A stretch of 64,000 nt of DNA from Flavobacterium sp. IB48 (GCF_016405855.1 NZ_JAEFCA010000001.1:634170-698169); one strand, 5' to 3'. Shown: positions 16,606-26,513, counted from the first letter of the stretch. The notes: generated by a model not told the origin, from the sequence alone. A program made the numbers and translations.

Positions 16606-17184
16606 TTATTCAGTTTGTTGAAAATCAAAGCTTAAATCTCCTGCATTGTAATTTGCCGAAACATTTGTCGGGAAAGTTTGTGCCGTTCCAGAAATCCATC
16701 TGTATTCGATAAAGGTGATGTTTCCTGCAATAATAGGATAAGTCACATTCGAATTGTTAGCTTTGTTCTTTTTGTACCAATCATTAGAATTCATGGTTAT
16801 CATGTATTTTTTATCTTTTTCTAAAGCCAATTCGCTGATTTCTTTAGAAACTTGTACATCTGCTGTTACAACGTTTAAAGTCTCAGAACGTAATACAGAT
16901 TTTGCTGTGTAGTCCCAGATCGTTACACGCACCGAAGGATTTGTAGCGGGAAGTTTTAAGGTTATGGCTTTAATTTTTCCTTTTACAGTTGGGGTAAATG
17001 CCAGTCCGAATTCATAATCTCCAGAATTAATAAAATTTGTTATCGTCGTGAAACCAGTTGCGGTATAGTAAGCGTCTAACGGATTTTCCGTTTTAAATGT
17101 TGGTTTATCTTCTTTATCACTACTGCACGAAACGGTAAAAACAGCGACAACTAAGACTATTAATATGCTTTTAAAAGTTTTCAT
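16606..17184 (-). CDS. Lipoprotein with DUF4082-like beta domain
   Basis: A 192-residue lipoprotein. The signal peptide ends VSC (Cys20) and is followed by SSDKEDK. The body resembles DUF4082-type beta-sandwich domains (YEFGLAFTPTVKGKIKAITLKLP; VRVTIWDY; LEKDKKYMITMNS). It is probably anchored on the outer membrane and perhaps exposed. It is the second gene of a minus-strand pair, 34 bp after the collagen-like lipoprotein. The function is unknown. Alternative: a generic Bacteroidota surface lipoprotein without a specific family. Confidence 0.7.
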   Translation of the reverse strand: MKTFKSILIVLVVAVFTVSCSSDKEDKPTFKTENPLDAYYTATGFTTITNFINSGDYEFGLAFTPTVKGKIKAITLKLPATNPSVRVTIWDYTAKSVLRSETLNVVTADVQVSKEISELALEKDKKYMITMNSNDWYKKNKANNSNVTYPIIAGNITFIEYRWISGTAQTFPTNVSANYNAGDLSFDFQQTE

Positions 17185-17218
17185 AATATTAAATTTGATT
17201 TGTTATTTGGTATTGAAA

Positions 17219-17800
17219 CTATGGCTGAATATTAAAAGCAGCACAAACTTCTTTGTAACTCATTTTAGAATAATCTTGTTTCGCCATTTTTGATGTTGTA
17301 GCGGCAGCTCCTCCAGGAATCAAGATATAACGCCAGTTTAGAGAAGCAGGAAGCGCTACAGTTGTTCCATCATTTGCATGTTTAAATCGGAACAATTTGA
17401 TGGTTCCAACACTTGCAATCGCAGTAATAGTATTTGTTGATCCTCCAGCTGTTGAAGTATATGGAAGCGTAAAAATATTAGTTCCAGATCCAAAACTTAA
17501 ATAGACCAATATGGTTCCTTTAGCCATAATGTCTGTTGTAAGTTGCGGCGCAGTAATCGTAGTAGATAAACCTGAAGTTCCGTCGATAGTTTCTGGAGTT
17601 CCTGCCGGAGCATTAATCCATCCGCTGTAAATTACGTTTGCTGTTCCTGCCGGACCTTGAGCTCCTGTTGCTCCGGGCGCTCCATCAACTCCGTTTGTTC
17701 CATTAGTTCCGTTAACTCCATCAGTTCCATCATCGCTACTGCAAGAAATCATACTTATTAGAAGTAATAAAATTGTAAAAATGGTTTTAAAAGTTTTCAT
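17219..17800 (-). CDS. Lipoprotein with a collagen-like Gly-X-Y segment
   Basis: A 193-residue lipoprotein. The signal ends at ISC (Cys20), followed by SSDDG. About ten Gly-X-Y triplets (residues about 24-53; GTNGTNGVDGAPGATGAQG) are followed by a beta-rich C-terminal domain of about 130 residues ending KEVCAAFNIQP. Collagen-like lipoproteins of this plan are common in Bacteroidota and are thought to form trimeric stalks. It is first in a two-gene minus-strand unit, divergent from the LytTR regulator/TPR kinase pair, which might control it. Confidence 0.75.
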   Translation of the reverse strand: MKTFKTIFTILLLLISMISCSSDDGTDGVNGTNGTNGVDGAPGATGAQGPAGTANVIYSGWINAPAGTPETIDGTSGLSTTITAPQLTTDIMAKGTILVYLSFGSGTNIFTLPYTSTAGGSTNTITAIASVGTIKLFRFKHANDGTTVALPASLNWRYILIPGGAAATTSKMAKQDYSKMSYKEVCAAFNIQP

Positions 17801-18030
17801 AACATTTTGGTTTTAAAATTTTAATTAAATAGTTCTTTTTTAACTCAATAGCTTTTATTTTTGCATTAATCAAAAAGATCTTTTTTTTAACTTTCTGATT
17901 GAATTACAAGACAAAGTTGCCCGATTAGATTATCTTTAAAAACCCTTAATAGACGAACAGCATTTTAAATAGACAGACAACTTATTTGGAGCTGTTTTTT
18001 TGCCTTTTTATTGAAAAAAACTGGTTATTG

Positions 18031-18735
18031 ATGAAGAAATACTCTTGTATTATTATTGATGATGATGAAATTGACAGACTAACAGCGGTTTCTTATGTCA
18101 AGAAATTTCCTGTTTTGGATATTGCAGGTGTTTTTGAATCGGCTGAAGATGCTGTGCCTTTTTTAGAAAAGGAAAAAGTAGATATCTTGTTTCTAGACAT
18201 CGATATGCCAGGTTTAAACGGAATTGAATTTAGAAAACAAGCTTTAGACATTCCTGTCTGTGTTTTTATAACAGCACATCCAGAACATGCGGTAGAAAGT
18301 TTTCAGATTGAAACTTTGGATTTTATTGTAAAACCTTTGAAGTTGGATCGTTTTACGCAAACCATAAATCGAATTGAAGAATTTATGGAAATAAAACTAA
18401 AAGCTTCTCTCTTTGAAGCCAGTATTGGCGGCGATACCATTTATATAAAAGAAGGCCACGAGCAGACTAAAGTTAAGCTTCATGAAATTTTATATCTCGA
18501 AGCCTTAAAAGATTACACTTTGGTCGTTACAGCACAAAAAAGGCATTGCGTGCTTTCGAGCATTGGAAATTTACTTAAAGAAGATCATTTTCAGTCATTC
18601 GTCCGGATTCATAGAAGTTATGCCGTGCAGAAACAATATGTTCAGAAAATCAATTCTACTGAGATTATTTTGAATAATAATGCTGTAATTCCGATTGGAA
18701 GAAGCTACAAAGAGAACTTAAATCTAATTGCATGA
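18031..18735 (+). CDS. LytTR-family response regulator
   Basis: A 234-residue two-component regulator. The receiver domain has acidic residues IIDDDEID near residue 10, the phospho-acceptor Asp in FLDIDMPGLNG (near 54-58) and the Lys of FIVKPLKLD. The C-terminal LytTR DNA-binding domain begins around residue 135 (IYIKEGHEQTKVKLHEILYLEALKD) and ends with HRSYAV and IPIGRSYK. The ATG at 18031 is used; an upstream in-frame TTG adds no conserved sequence. Its stop overlaps the start of the TPR kinase by four bases. Confidence 0.9.
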   Translation: MKKYSCIIIDDDEIDRLTAVSYVKKFPVLDIAGVFESAEDAVPFLEKEKVDILFLDIDMPGLNGIEFRKQALDIPVCVFITAHPEHAVESFQIETLDFIVKPLKLDRFTQTINRIEEFMEIKLKASLFEASIGGDTIYIKEGHEQTKVKLHEILYLEALKDYTLVVTAQKRHCVLSSIGNLLKEDHFQSFVRIHRSYAVQKQYVQKINSTEIILNNNAVIPIGRSYKENLNLIA

Positions 18736-20810
18736 AAAATTTTAAGTTCTTGCTATTCGCATTTATTACTTTTAATGCTTTTGCACAGCAAGAACCTAAT
18801 TTAGCGCGTTACAAATCGGCAGACGAAAAATTAAAAATCTGGCTAAAATATTGCAACGAACTTTTGGATGCCGATGAATACCTTCAACTTATAAATGCTT
18901 CTGAAAAAGGAGTTTTACTTGCCCAAAATAAACCCGCTTACCTTTCTAAATTTTATTTTCTGAAAGGTTTTGGATACGAATTCAACAATAATCAGTACAA
19001 AGAAGCCACAACCAATTACGAAATTTCTCTCTCGTATGCTCAAAAAGCAAAACATCTCAAGAGTATTGCTTCAAATTGCATGCGATTGAATTATATGTAT
19101 TATTCGTTAAACGAAATTAAAAAAAGAGACAATCTTATTCTTTACATCAAAAAAATTATCGATACTACAAAAAACATAAAGACACAGGCAACTCTTAACG
19201 GAAGTCTTGGCGAATATTATCTAAGTTATTATGATTATGAGACTTTTATTGGTTATCAATTAACGGCTATAAACTACAAGAAAAAGCTCCCAAAAGATGT
19301 TGCCAATACAGAGAATATCGGAATTTCGTATTGCCAAATCGGATCGGCTTATGCCAAAATGAAACAATACAACAAAGCACTCGAATATCTAAATTATGGC
19401 AAACCAAATGTAAAAACGTCTCCTTACGTGAGTGCTTTTTTGTGCAATTATTACTTGCAATGTTTTGTTCCGTTGAGAAATCGCGACAGCATTAAGAAAT
19501 ATTACAATCTGATTTACACTTATCCGTCTGCAAAAGATTCTCTGTTTTTAAATCTCAGCTTCGCCAATAGGAGTTTATCTGAATATTATATTAATGAAAG
19601 ACAGATTAGTAAAGCGTACTCGTATGCTCAAAAAGCCGTTTCGCTTGGAAAAAAATCGGCAGATGATGAAATTTTAATGGAAGCCGAAACCGCAATGGGA
19701 AGAGTTTTATATGAAAAAGGAGAATATCAAAAAGCCATTGAAACATTAAAAAAAGCTTCTGTAAATGCTTTAACTTATGATAAGGAATCTTTTGTAACCA
19801 TAAACAAAAAACTCTCTCAGAGCTATGCTGCGCTTGGCCAATGGAAAGAAGCTTATCATTACAACGAAATTTACAGCAAATACAGCGATGAAGTAATGGA
19901 GCAATCTGCCAAACAAAGCATTGCAAACGCAGAAGCACGTTATCAGAACAAAACCAAAATTCAGGAAATTAAAAATCTTTCGACAGAAAATGCCATCAAA
20001 AACATTCAGATTCAAGATGCCAAACAACAGCGTATTTTCTTGATTTCAGGAATTGCTTTAGTCTGCATTATCGGATTATTATTGTTCAAGCAAAATCAAA
20101 GCAGAAAGAAAACTAATCTTAAACTTCAAGTTTTAAATCAGGAATTGGATGAAGCTAATAAAATCAAAGCTAGATTCTTCAGTATTTTAAACCATGATTT
20201 GCGAAGTCCGATTTCAAATCTGATTCATTTTCTGCATCTTCAAAAAGAAAATCCAGAATTGATTGATGAAGAAACAGCATCTAGAATGCAACAGAAAATT
20301 ACAATTGGCGCCGAAAATTTATTGTCTTCTATGGAAGATATTCTACTTTGGAGCAAGGGACAAATGGAGAATTTTAAACCTCAATTTAGAAAAACAGAAA
20401 TTGCTGTTTTATTTGAAGAAACCAAAAATCATTTTTCGAGCATAGAAAAGATTGAAATTATATTTGAAAACCCAGAAAACATCATTTTAAAAACTGATGA
20501 AAACTATCTAAAAACAATTATCAGAAATCTTACCGGAAATGCAATTAAGGCTTTAGACAAAACGCAAAATGCAAAAATTGTTTGGAAAGCATGGCAGGAA
20601 AATCAAAAAAAATATCTTTCTATAACAGATAACGGACCAGGCGGAACGCAAGAAAAATTTAAAGCTTTATATAACGACTCTGAAGTAATCGGAATCAAAT
20701 CGGGTTTAGGATTGCATTTAATTCGTGATTTAGCAACAGCCATTAACTGCAAAATCGAAGTTTGTTCAAAGCCAAATATTGGAACAACTTTTACAATTAT
20801 TTTTAAATAA
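18732..20810 (+). CDS. TPR-containing sensor histidine kinase
   Basis: A 692-residue membrane sensor. A signal peptide (residues 1-19, AFAQ) leads to a periplasmic region of tetratricopeptide repeats (about 30-400; for example YNKALEYLNYGKP, YQKAIETLKKAS). A coiled linker and one membrane helix (about 434-453, LISGIALVCIIGLLLF) follow. The HisKA domain carries phospho-acceptor His488 in SILNHDLRSP. The HATPase has N-box NAIKAL, G1 ITDNGPGG and G2 GLGLHLIRDLA. It overlaps the LytTR regulator and surely forms a two-component system with it. The signal sensed is unknown. Confidence 0.9.
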   Translation: MKNFKFLLFAFITFNAFAQQEPNLARYKSADEKLKIWLKYCNELLDADEYLQLINASEKGVLLAQNKPAYLSKFYFLKGFGYEFNNNQYKEATTNYEISLSYAQKAKHLKSIASNCMRLNYMYYSLNEIKKRDNLILYIKKIIDTTKNIKTQATLNGSLGEYYLSYYDYETFIGYQLTAINYKKKLPKDVANTENIGISYCQIGSAYAKMKQYNKALEYLNYGKPNVKTSPYVSAFLCNYYLQCFVPLRNRDSIKKYYNLIYTYPSAKDSLFLNLSFANRSLSEYYINERQISKAYSYAQKAVSLGKKSADDEILMEAETAMGRVLYEKGEYQKAIETLKKASVNALTYDKESFVTINKKLSQSYAALGQWKEAYHYNEIYSKYSDEVMEQSAKQSIANAEARYQNKTKIQEIKNLSTENAIKNIQIQDAKQQRIFLISGIALVCIIGLLLFKQNQSRKKTNLKLQVLNQELDEANKIKARFFSILNHDLRSPISNLIHFLHLQKENPELIDEETASRMQQKITIGAENLLSSMEDILLWSKGQMENFKPQFRKTEIAVLFEETKNHFSSIEKIEIIFENPENIILKTDENYLKTIIRNLTGNAIKALDKTQNAKIVWKAWQENQKKYLSITDNGPGGTQEKFKALYNDSEVIGIKSGLGLHLIRDLATAINCKIEVCSKPNIGTTFTIIFK

Positions 20811-20872
20811 ATCTCCCACTAATTTCACAAATTGACACTAATTTAATTAACTCAATTTTTTCTGCCACAGAT

Positions 20873-20922
20873 TAAAGGATTAATTGGATTATAATGTGTG
20901 TTAATCATTTTAATCTGTGGCA
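20873..20922. repeat. Intergenic inverted repeat (TGCCACAGATTAAA arms)
   Basis: The left arm TGCCACAGATTAAA and right arm TTTAATCTGTGGCA are exact inverted copies with AT-rich DNA between them. It belongs to the same family as the inner repeats at 6576-6641, 32136-32247 and 58014-58066. Confidence 0.8.
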
Positions 20923-20935
20923 AAAAAAATAAAAT

Positions 20936-20966
20936 AAAAAAGGTTTGACTTTCGCCAAACCTCTTT
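20936..20966 (-). terminator. Terminator of the thioredoxin gene
   Basis: Hairpin AGGTTTG / CAAACCT with a 7-8 nt loop and an A-run to its left, which is a T-run on the minus strand. It lies about 20 nt beyond the trxA stop codon. Confidence 0.7.
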
Positions 20967-20987
20967 TATATAAATTGCAATCTAAGA

Positions 20988-21305
20988 TTACAATAAAGCG
21001 TCTAAACTATCTGCGTAGGCTTGTTTCGGAGCTACTCCTACTTGTTTTCCTACTACTTCACCATTTTGAAACACCAAAACGGTTGGTATGTTACGCACAC
21101 CATATTTTGCAGCAAATTCTTGGTTAGCATCTACATCTACTTTACCAACAACTACTTTACCAGCGTACTCTTCGCTTAATTGGTCAATGATTGGACCAAC
21201 CATTCTACAAGGACCACACCATGCTGCCCAAAAATCTACCATTACTGGTTTATCTGATTTTAAAACTACTTCATCAAAAGTAGCATCTGTTATTGCTAAT
21301 GCCAT
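20988..21305 (-). CDS. trxA: Thioredoxin
   Basis: A 105-residue cytoplasmic thioredoxin. The redox motif WCGPC is at residues 29-33, preceded by VMVDFWA. The buried Asp24 and the cis-proline of [10 protein letters not shown] are present, as is the Gly-rich [10 protein letters not shown] turn. Length and motifs match classical TrxA, the general disulfide reductase re-reduced by thioredoxin reductase. It stands alone between convergent and divergent neighbours, with a hairpin terminator downstream. Confidence 0.96.
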   Translation of the reverse strand: MALAITDATFDEVVLKSDKPVMVDFWAAWCGPCRMVGPIIDQLSEEYAGKVVVGKVDVDANQEFAAKYGVRNIPTVLVFQNGEVVGKQVGVAPKQAYADSLDALL

Positions 21306-21536
21306 AATATATTAAGATTAAAATTAGGTCTGAAATATTAACTTTCAAACTACAGTACAAATTTAAAAATTTAAAATAAATCAAACACCATTACTAAATT
21401 AGTTTTCGTTATAAATGTATTATCATTAATTATGAGCTAGATAACTTTAAAATTACAACTTATTTACTTGAAAATCAAACCAATAAAAAGTTAATATTTT
21501 TTATAGTATCTTTAATACATTCAAAATTCGGCTACT

Positions 21537-24008
21537 ATGAAAGAAGCTTTATCCAAAACCAAATCCTTTCTGCAATCTGATTCTTTTAAAAAATACGCCA
21601 AACGTTTTGGATATTTTATCTTGGGCTTAATTGCAATACTTTTGCTTGCCTGCGGAGGTTTGTCTATTTATTTTAATCGAAATAAAGCCGAAATTATTGC
21701 TAAAGTCAATACTAAAATCAACGAAAATATAAATGGCAAATTTCATATTAGAGATTTTCATTACAAGTTTCTAACTGGTTTCCCAAACTTTACATTGGCG
21801 CTTAATGATGTCGAAATAAAAGACAATCAATGGCAGAGCCACAAACATACTTTGCTGAGAGCAAAAGAAATCGAAGCGCGTTTGAACATTTTGAGTTTGT
21901 TGCAGCACGAAATCAACATTCATAAAATCTTGATTAACGACGCCGATATTTATATTTATAAAGCCGAAAACGGTTATTCTAACGTCAATATTTTTAAACC
22001 AAAAAAGAAGAAAACGCAAACTGACAAAGAGAAACCCGAAACGACAATTGACGAAGTAAACCTCAACGATGTTCACGTCATTATTGACAATCATCTGGGG
22101 CATAAATTGTTTGATTTTGATGTGGCGAGTTTAGAATCTAAAGTAAATTATGGCGATAACAACTGGCAGACCAATCTGTATTTGAAAACCAAAATTAATA
22201 GTCTAGCCTTTAATACCGTTCATGGAAGTTTTGCTAAGGAGAAAGTTCTGGAAGGTAATTTTGGCATTTCGTATGCCGAAGCCAATCAGAAAATAGATAT
22301 TAAAACCAAAGGACTTAAAATTGGTTCTGACGTTTTTGATATTGTCGCTTATTTTAATATCGGAAAAAACAATTCGCTTTTTGGAATCAATATCGGGACG
22401 GATATTTTATGGCGAAATGCTTCCAATTTATTATCGGCAAACATTAGTTCTAAACTCAACCAATTTGATATAAAAAAACCTATTAAAGTAAACTGCGACA
22501 TTAAAGGTGATTTGAATGTTGAAGGCGATCCAAAAATTGTGGTGCAGGCAGACATTCGCGATAACGAAGTGAGTATTCCAGATGGCTTGTTTACCAATTG
22601 CAGTTTTAAAGGAATTTTTACTAACACTTTTAAACCCGAAAAGGAATCCAGCGATCCGAACTCGGCTATTATTTTAACCAATTTTAAAGCCGAATACGCA
22701 AGTATTCCGTTGACAATTGCACAAGCAGTTATCAATAATCTCGAAAAACCAATTGCTACAGGAGTTGTAAATTCTGATTTTGACATTTCGAAACTCAACG
22801 GAATGATGAACGAGAAAATACTTCATTTTGAAAGCGGTCATGCCAAAGCCAATTTGAAATTTCAGTTTGATATTGTCGATTTGTACATCAATAAACCAAA
22901 ATTTACGGGCGATGTTGATATTGCTGATGCCACATTCGATTATATTCCGAAAAAGATTCATGCCGAAAAAACAGCTGTACAATTGTCGTTTACGCAAGAA
23001 GCACTTTACATTAAAAAAATAGCCTACAAACACAAAAAGAACATTATCCGCATTGACGGAAAAATCGATAATTTCTTAAATCTCTATTACGATGCACCCG
23101 AAAAAATGGTCGTAAACTGGAATATTTACTGTCCAAATATTGATGTAAAACAGTTTATAGGCGTTTTAGAAAATTCTCCTAAACAAAAAGTGGCGGAGAA
23201 AAAACCAGTAAAAAAGAATGTCAATTTTACGAATCAGTTACGATCTGTAATAGAAAAATGTGCCGCTGTAATTAATCTCAAAGCCGATAAAATCACTTAC
23301 GGATCACTTACGGCAACCAATACTCTGGCCACAATCCAGATGCTTGATTCGAAGATTTTGCTCAAAAACGGAACATTGCAAACTTCCGGTGGAAGCATAA
23401 CGTTTAGCGGTTCTGTACAGCCAAGTGGCAACCAATATGTTTTTACATCAAATGCGCAGGTAAACCGAGTTGATATTGCGAGTTTTTTAAGGTCTTTTAA
23501 TAATTTCGGAATCAAATCTTTCAGTCCAAAAAACATTCGCGGACGATTAAGCAGCAATGCCAATGTTGCAGGTTTAATGAGCAGCAAAGGCGATCTGATT
23601 GTTAACTCCATGAAAGGAAAACTAGATTTTAACGTCAATCAAGGTGCCTTACTCAATTTTGAACCGATTATGAAAGTCGGAAAATTTGCTTTTCCGTTTC
23701 GTGATGTCGAGAATATTACTTTCAGCGATTTGTCGGGTTCGCTTAATTTGCGCGGAGAACAAGTCGATGTCAATAAACTTACCATAAGTTCGAGTGTCTT
23801 AAACTTTGACGTTGACGGAATTTACTCTTTTGGCCGAGGTACCAATCTCGCCCTCACTATTCCGCTAAGAAATTCTAAAAACGACGCCAAACTCGCCACC
23901 AAAGAAGAACGAAAAGCCGTTCGCGAACGCGGTATTGTCCTGCATTTGATTGCTTATGACAATGAAGGAAAAATGAAGGTTAAATGGGGTAAGAAGGATA
24001 AGGGGTAA
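21537..24008 (+). CDS. AsmA-like inner-membrane/periplasmic protein
   Basis: An 823-residue protein. One N-terminal membrane helix (residues about 25-45) is followed by a very long beta-rich periplasmic region. N-terminal AsmA-type sequence is visible (FHIRDFHYKFLTGFPNFTLALNDVEIKD), and the C-terminal part is AsmA_2-like (INSMKGKLDFNVNQGALLNFEP; LSGSLNLRGEQVDVNKL). AsmA/TamB/YhdP-type proteins are held to bridge the envelope and move phospholipid to the outer membrane. No operon partner is visible. A TATCTTTA -7-like sequence lies about 25 bp upstream of the start. Confidence 0.8.
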   Translation: MKEALSKTKSFLQSDSFKKYAKRFGYFILGLIAILLLACGGLSIYFNRNKAEIIAKVNTKINENINGKFHIRDFHYKFLTGFPNFTLALNDVEIKDNQWQSHKHTLLRAKEIEARLNILSLLQHEINIHKILINDADIYIYKAENGYSNVNIFKPKKKKTQTDKEKPETTIDEVNLNDVHVIIDNHLGHKLFDFDVASLESKVNYGDNNWQTNLYLKTKINSLAFNTVHGSFAKEKVLEGNFGISYAEANQKIDIKTKGLKIGSDVFDIVAYFNIGKNNSLFGINIGTDILWRNASNLLSANISSKLNQFDIKKPIKVNCDIKGDLNVEGDPKIVVQADIRDNEVSIPDGLFTNCSFKGIFTNTFKPEKESSDPNSAIILTNFKAEYASIPLTIAQAVINNLEKPIATGVVNSDFDISKLNGMMNEKILHFESGHAKANLKFQFDIVDLYINKPKFTGDVDIADATFDYIPKKIHAEKTAVQLSFTQEALYIKKIAYKHKKNIIRIDGKIDNFLNLYYDAPEKMVVNWNIYCPNIDVKQFIGVLENSPKQKVAEKKPVKKNVNFTNQLRSVIEKCAAVINLKADKITYGSLTATNTLATIQMLDSKILLKNGTLQTSGGSITFSGSVQPSGNQYVFTSNAQVNRVDIASFLRSFNNFGIKSFSPKNIRGRLSSNANVAGLMSSKGDLIVNSMKGKLDFNVNQGALLNFEPIMKVGKFAFPFRDVENITFSDLSGSLNLRGEQVDVNKLTISSSVLNFDVDGIYSFGRGTNLALTIPLRNSKNDAKLATKEERKAVRERGIVLHLIAYDNEGKMKVKWGKKDKG

Positions 24009-24104
24009 AGAAATAATTACTACTTATCAAATCCAGTTTGTGGAAAACATAATTCCAAATTTTAGATTATTATTCATAAATTGCACCACTAATTTTAGCG
24101 CAAA

Positions 24105-25370
24105 ATGACGGGAGAAGAAAAGATCAACATTGACGAATTTGATGGTAAAAAATTTAAAAATCGCTTTGTAGAAGAAGACGATAATAGAAAAGCCGTTGTT
24201 ACACATTATCTGCACAATTATCACAATGGCGTTAAAGATCATTTTGAAGAAGAAGCTGCTCAATACATAAAACAAATTGTTGAATATAAAAATGAAGAAG
24301 AAAAACTAAATATAGTTTCTGATTCTGCATTACAACAATTGCTTTTTGAAGTAGAAGATGTTCCGTTTCCTACTCCCGAAAATTATACTTTTAAATTTAT
24401 CGACCTTTTTGCAGGAATTGGTGGTTTTAGAATTGCATTGCAGAATTTAGGTGGTAAATGTGTTTTTACTTCTGAATGGGATGAAAATGCAAAAAAAACT
24501 TATAAAGCAAATTTTGGAGAAACTCCTTTTGGAGACATAACAAAAGAAAGAACAAAGAACTACATACCAAAAGGTTTTGATATTTTATGCGCAGGATTTC
24601 CTTGCCAAGCCTTTTCAATTGCAGGAAAAAGAGGCGGATTTGAAGATACGCGAGGAACATTATTTTTTGATGTTGCCAAAATTATAAGAGACAAACAACC
24701 AAAAGCAATTTTCTTAGAAAACGTAAAAGGATTGAAAAGTCATGATAAAGGAAAAACTTTAGAAACAATTTTAAATGTTCTAAGAAATGATTTGGGATAT
24801 TACGTACCTGATCCTGAAATTATGAACGCTAAAGAATTTGGCGTTCCTCAAAACAGAGAGCGTATTTATATTGTTGGTTTTAGAGGTGACTTAGGAATAA
24901 ATTCATTTGAATATCCAGAAACTTTAGATGAGAAAGTTACATTCAAAGATGTAAAAGAGAAAGATGTTGTACCTACAAAATATTATTTATCATCTCAATA
25001 TCTTCAAACTTTAAAAAATCATAAAGAAAGACACGCCAACAAAGGAAATGGATTTGGATATCAAATCATTAAAGATGACGAAATATCAAATTCTATTTTA
25101 GTTGGAGGAATGGGAAGAGAAAGAAATTTAGTCTTAGATTATAGAATCACAGATTATACACCTTCAACACATATTAAAGGAGAAGTAAATCGTGAAGGAA
25201 TTAGAAAAATGACTCCTCGTGAATGGGCAAGATTACAAGGATTTCCTGATAATTTTGTAATTCCAGTTGCTGATGCATCTGCATATAAACAATTTGGAAA
25301 TTCTGTTGCTATTCCTGCAATTCAAGCAACTGCTGAGAAAATAATCGATTTAATTAGACCTTTCTTATGA
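24105..25370 (+). CDS. DNA (cytosine-5)-methyltransferase, M.HpaII-like (CCGG)
   Basis: A 421-residue C5 methyltransferase. Motif I is FIDLFAGIGG at residues 98-107. Motif IV is FPCQ with catalytic Cys167. Motif VI is ENV at 205-207, VIII is QNRERIY, and X is YKQFGNSV. The target-recognition stretch (KYYLSSQYLQTLKNHKERH; GGMGRERNLV) matches my memory of M.HpaII closely, so CCGG is the probable target. The first 95 residues form an acidic, helical extension longer than I recall for M.HpaII. It overlaps the cognate nuclease gene by four bases. No controller (C) gene is present. Confidence 0.92.
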   Translation: MTGEEKINIDEFDGKKFKNRFVEEDDNRKAVVTHYLHNYHNGVKDHFEEEAAQYIKQIVEYKNEEEKLNIVSDSALQQLLFEVEDVPFPTPENYTFKFIDLFAGIGGFRIALQNLGGKCVFTSEWDENAKKTYKANFGETPFGDITKERTKNYIPKGFDILCAGFPCQAFSIAGKRGGFEDTRGTLFFDVAKIIRDKQPKAIFLENVKGLKSHDKGKTLETILNVLRNDLGYYVPDPEIMNAKEFGVPQNRERIYIVGFRGDLGINSFEYPETLDEKVTFKDVKEKDVVPTKYYLSSQYLQTLKNHKERHANKGNGFGYQIIKDDEISNSILVGGMGRERNLVLDYRITDYTPSTHIKGEVNREGIRKMTPREWARLQGFPDNFVIPVADASAYKQFGNSVAIPAIQATAEKIIDLIRPFL

Positions 25371-26452
25371 TTACTGGGAATAAAGGAGAGTGGAGCGAGC
25401 CATATGTTTTATTAAAATTACTAATTGACAGAAAATTATATTTGGGTGATGAAAATTTCAACAAAATAAAAGATGTTTTCTACCCTATTTTACAAGTTGT
25501 TCGTCATGAAAAAAATCGTGATGTCAATTTTACATATAATGAACAATTTGTTGTCATTTCTGATGGGGTTTCACTATTTAACATTCCTCTCGTTGATTTT
25601 ATTTTAAATACGAACCTTTGTTTTGAAAAAATCAAAAATTCAGAAAAAGGAAAAGGTTCTTTCGGAATTCCTGAGATAGAAAGTTTTCTAGCGTCATTTT
25701 CAATAAAAACTTTAAAAGCAAAGTCAAAATTAAAAAATGATATTACCATACAAATTGAAGACAGAAATTCTATAATAAGTCCAACTTTAGGATTTAGTGT
25801 AAAATCTCAATTAGGAAGACCTGCAACTTTAGTCAACGCTAGTGGAGCAACTAACTTTACATATTTAGTAAAAGATAAAGTTCTTACAGCAGAAGAAATC
25901 TTAAAAATAAATAACGAAAAATTATTTTCAAATAAAATAAAATTTTTAAATCAGTATGGTGCGCATCTAGAATTTGAAAAAGTGGATAATCCTATATTTA
26001 CTTCTAATTTACAGACAATCGATTCACATTTTAGTAAAGTTCTCGCAGAAGTTATATTATATTTTTACGAAAACAATATCCCATCAGAAAATACTATCTC
26101 TAAATTTATTGGGAAAGTTTCCAACAGAAACCTTTTAGGGTACGATTTAGATATTAATTCAAGTATGTATGAAATGATGATGAAAAAATTCCTAACTGAT
26201 TACGCTTTAGGGATGAGAGCATCAGAAGTTTGGAAAAGAAACTATCAGGCAACTGGAGGTTATTTAGTCGTTAAAAATGATGGCGAATTACTTTGCTACC
26301 ATTTTTATTTTGCAAAAAACTTTGAAGACTATCTTTTCAACAATACTAAACTGGAAACTGGTGATGTTAAAAAACATAATTTTGGTTATGTATATACTGA
26401 AAACAACCAACAAAAAATCAAACTGAACTTACAAATAAGATTTAAAAAGTAA
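25367..26452 (+). CDS. HpaII-family type II restriction endonuclease
   Basis: A 361-residue nuclease. It starts MITGNKGEWSEPYVLLKLL, a pattern I recognise from HpaII, and includes FGIPEIESFLASFS, KAKSKLKNDITIQIED and LGFSVKSQLGRPATLVNAS. The last of these holds the likely catalytic Asp/Glu-x-Lys-type residues. It is expected to cut unmethylated CCGG. It begins inside the stop codon of the methyltransferase gene (ATGA overlap). The gene is strikingly AT-rich in codon choice compared with the AsmA-like gene before it, a sign of horizontal acquisition. Confidence 0.88.
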   Translation: MITGNKGEWSEPYVLLKLLIDRKLYLGDENFNKIKDVFYPILQVVRHEKNRDVNFTYNEQFVVISDGVSLFNIPLVDFILNTNLCFEKIKNSEKGKGSFGIPEIESFLASFSIKTLKAKSKLKNDITIQIEDRNSIISPTLGFSVKSQLGRPATLVNASGATNFTYLVKDKVLTAEEILKINNEKLFSNKIKFLNQYGAHLEFEKVDNPIFTSNLQTIDSHFSKVLAEVILYFYENNIPSENTISKFIGKVSNRNLLGYDLDINSSMYEMMMKKFLTDYALGMRASEVWKRNYQATGGYLVVKNDGELLCYHFYFAKNFEDYLFNNTKLETGDVKKHNFGYVYTENNQQKIKLNLQIRFKK

Positions 26453-26480
26453 TCTGTTTTGGCTAGCACTATACAATATA

Positions 26481-26505
26481 AAAAAAGCCACTTTCGTGGC
26501 TTTTT
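26481..26505. terminator. Terminator between the nuclease and the convergent small gene
   Basis: Stem AAAAAGCCAC / GTGGCTTTTT with loop TTTC. Flanked by A-run and T-run, so it can work in both directions. It ends the restriction-modification unit and the facing minus-strand gene. Confidence 0.85.
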
Positions 26506-26513
26506 CTCATTTC

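Noticed and set aside
22349..23033. Minus-strand open frames inside the AsmA-like gene
   Set aside because: Antisense to a long beta-domain coding frame; no start context or motif.
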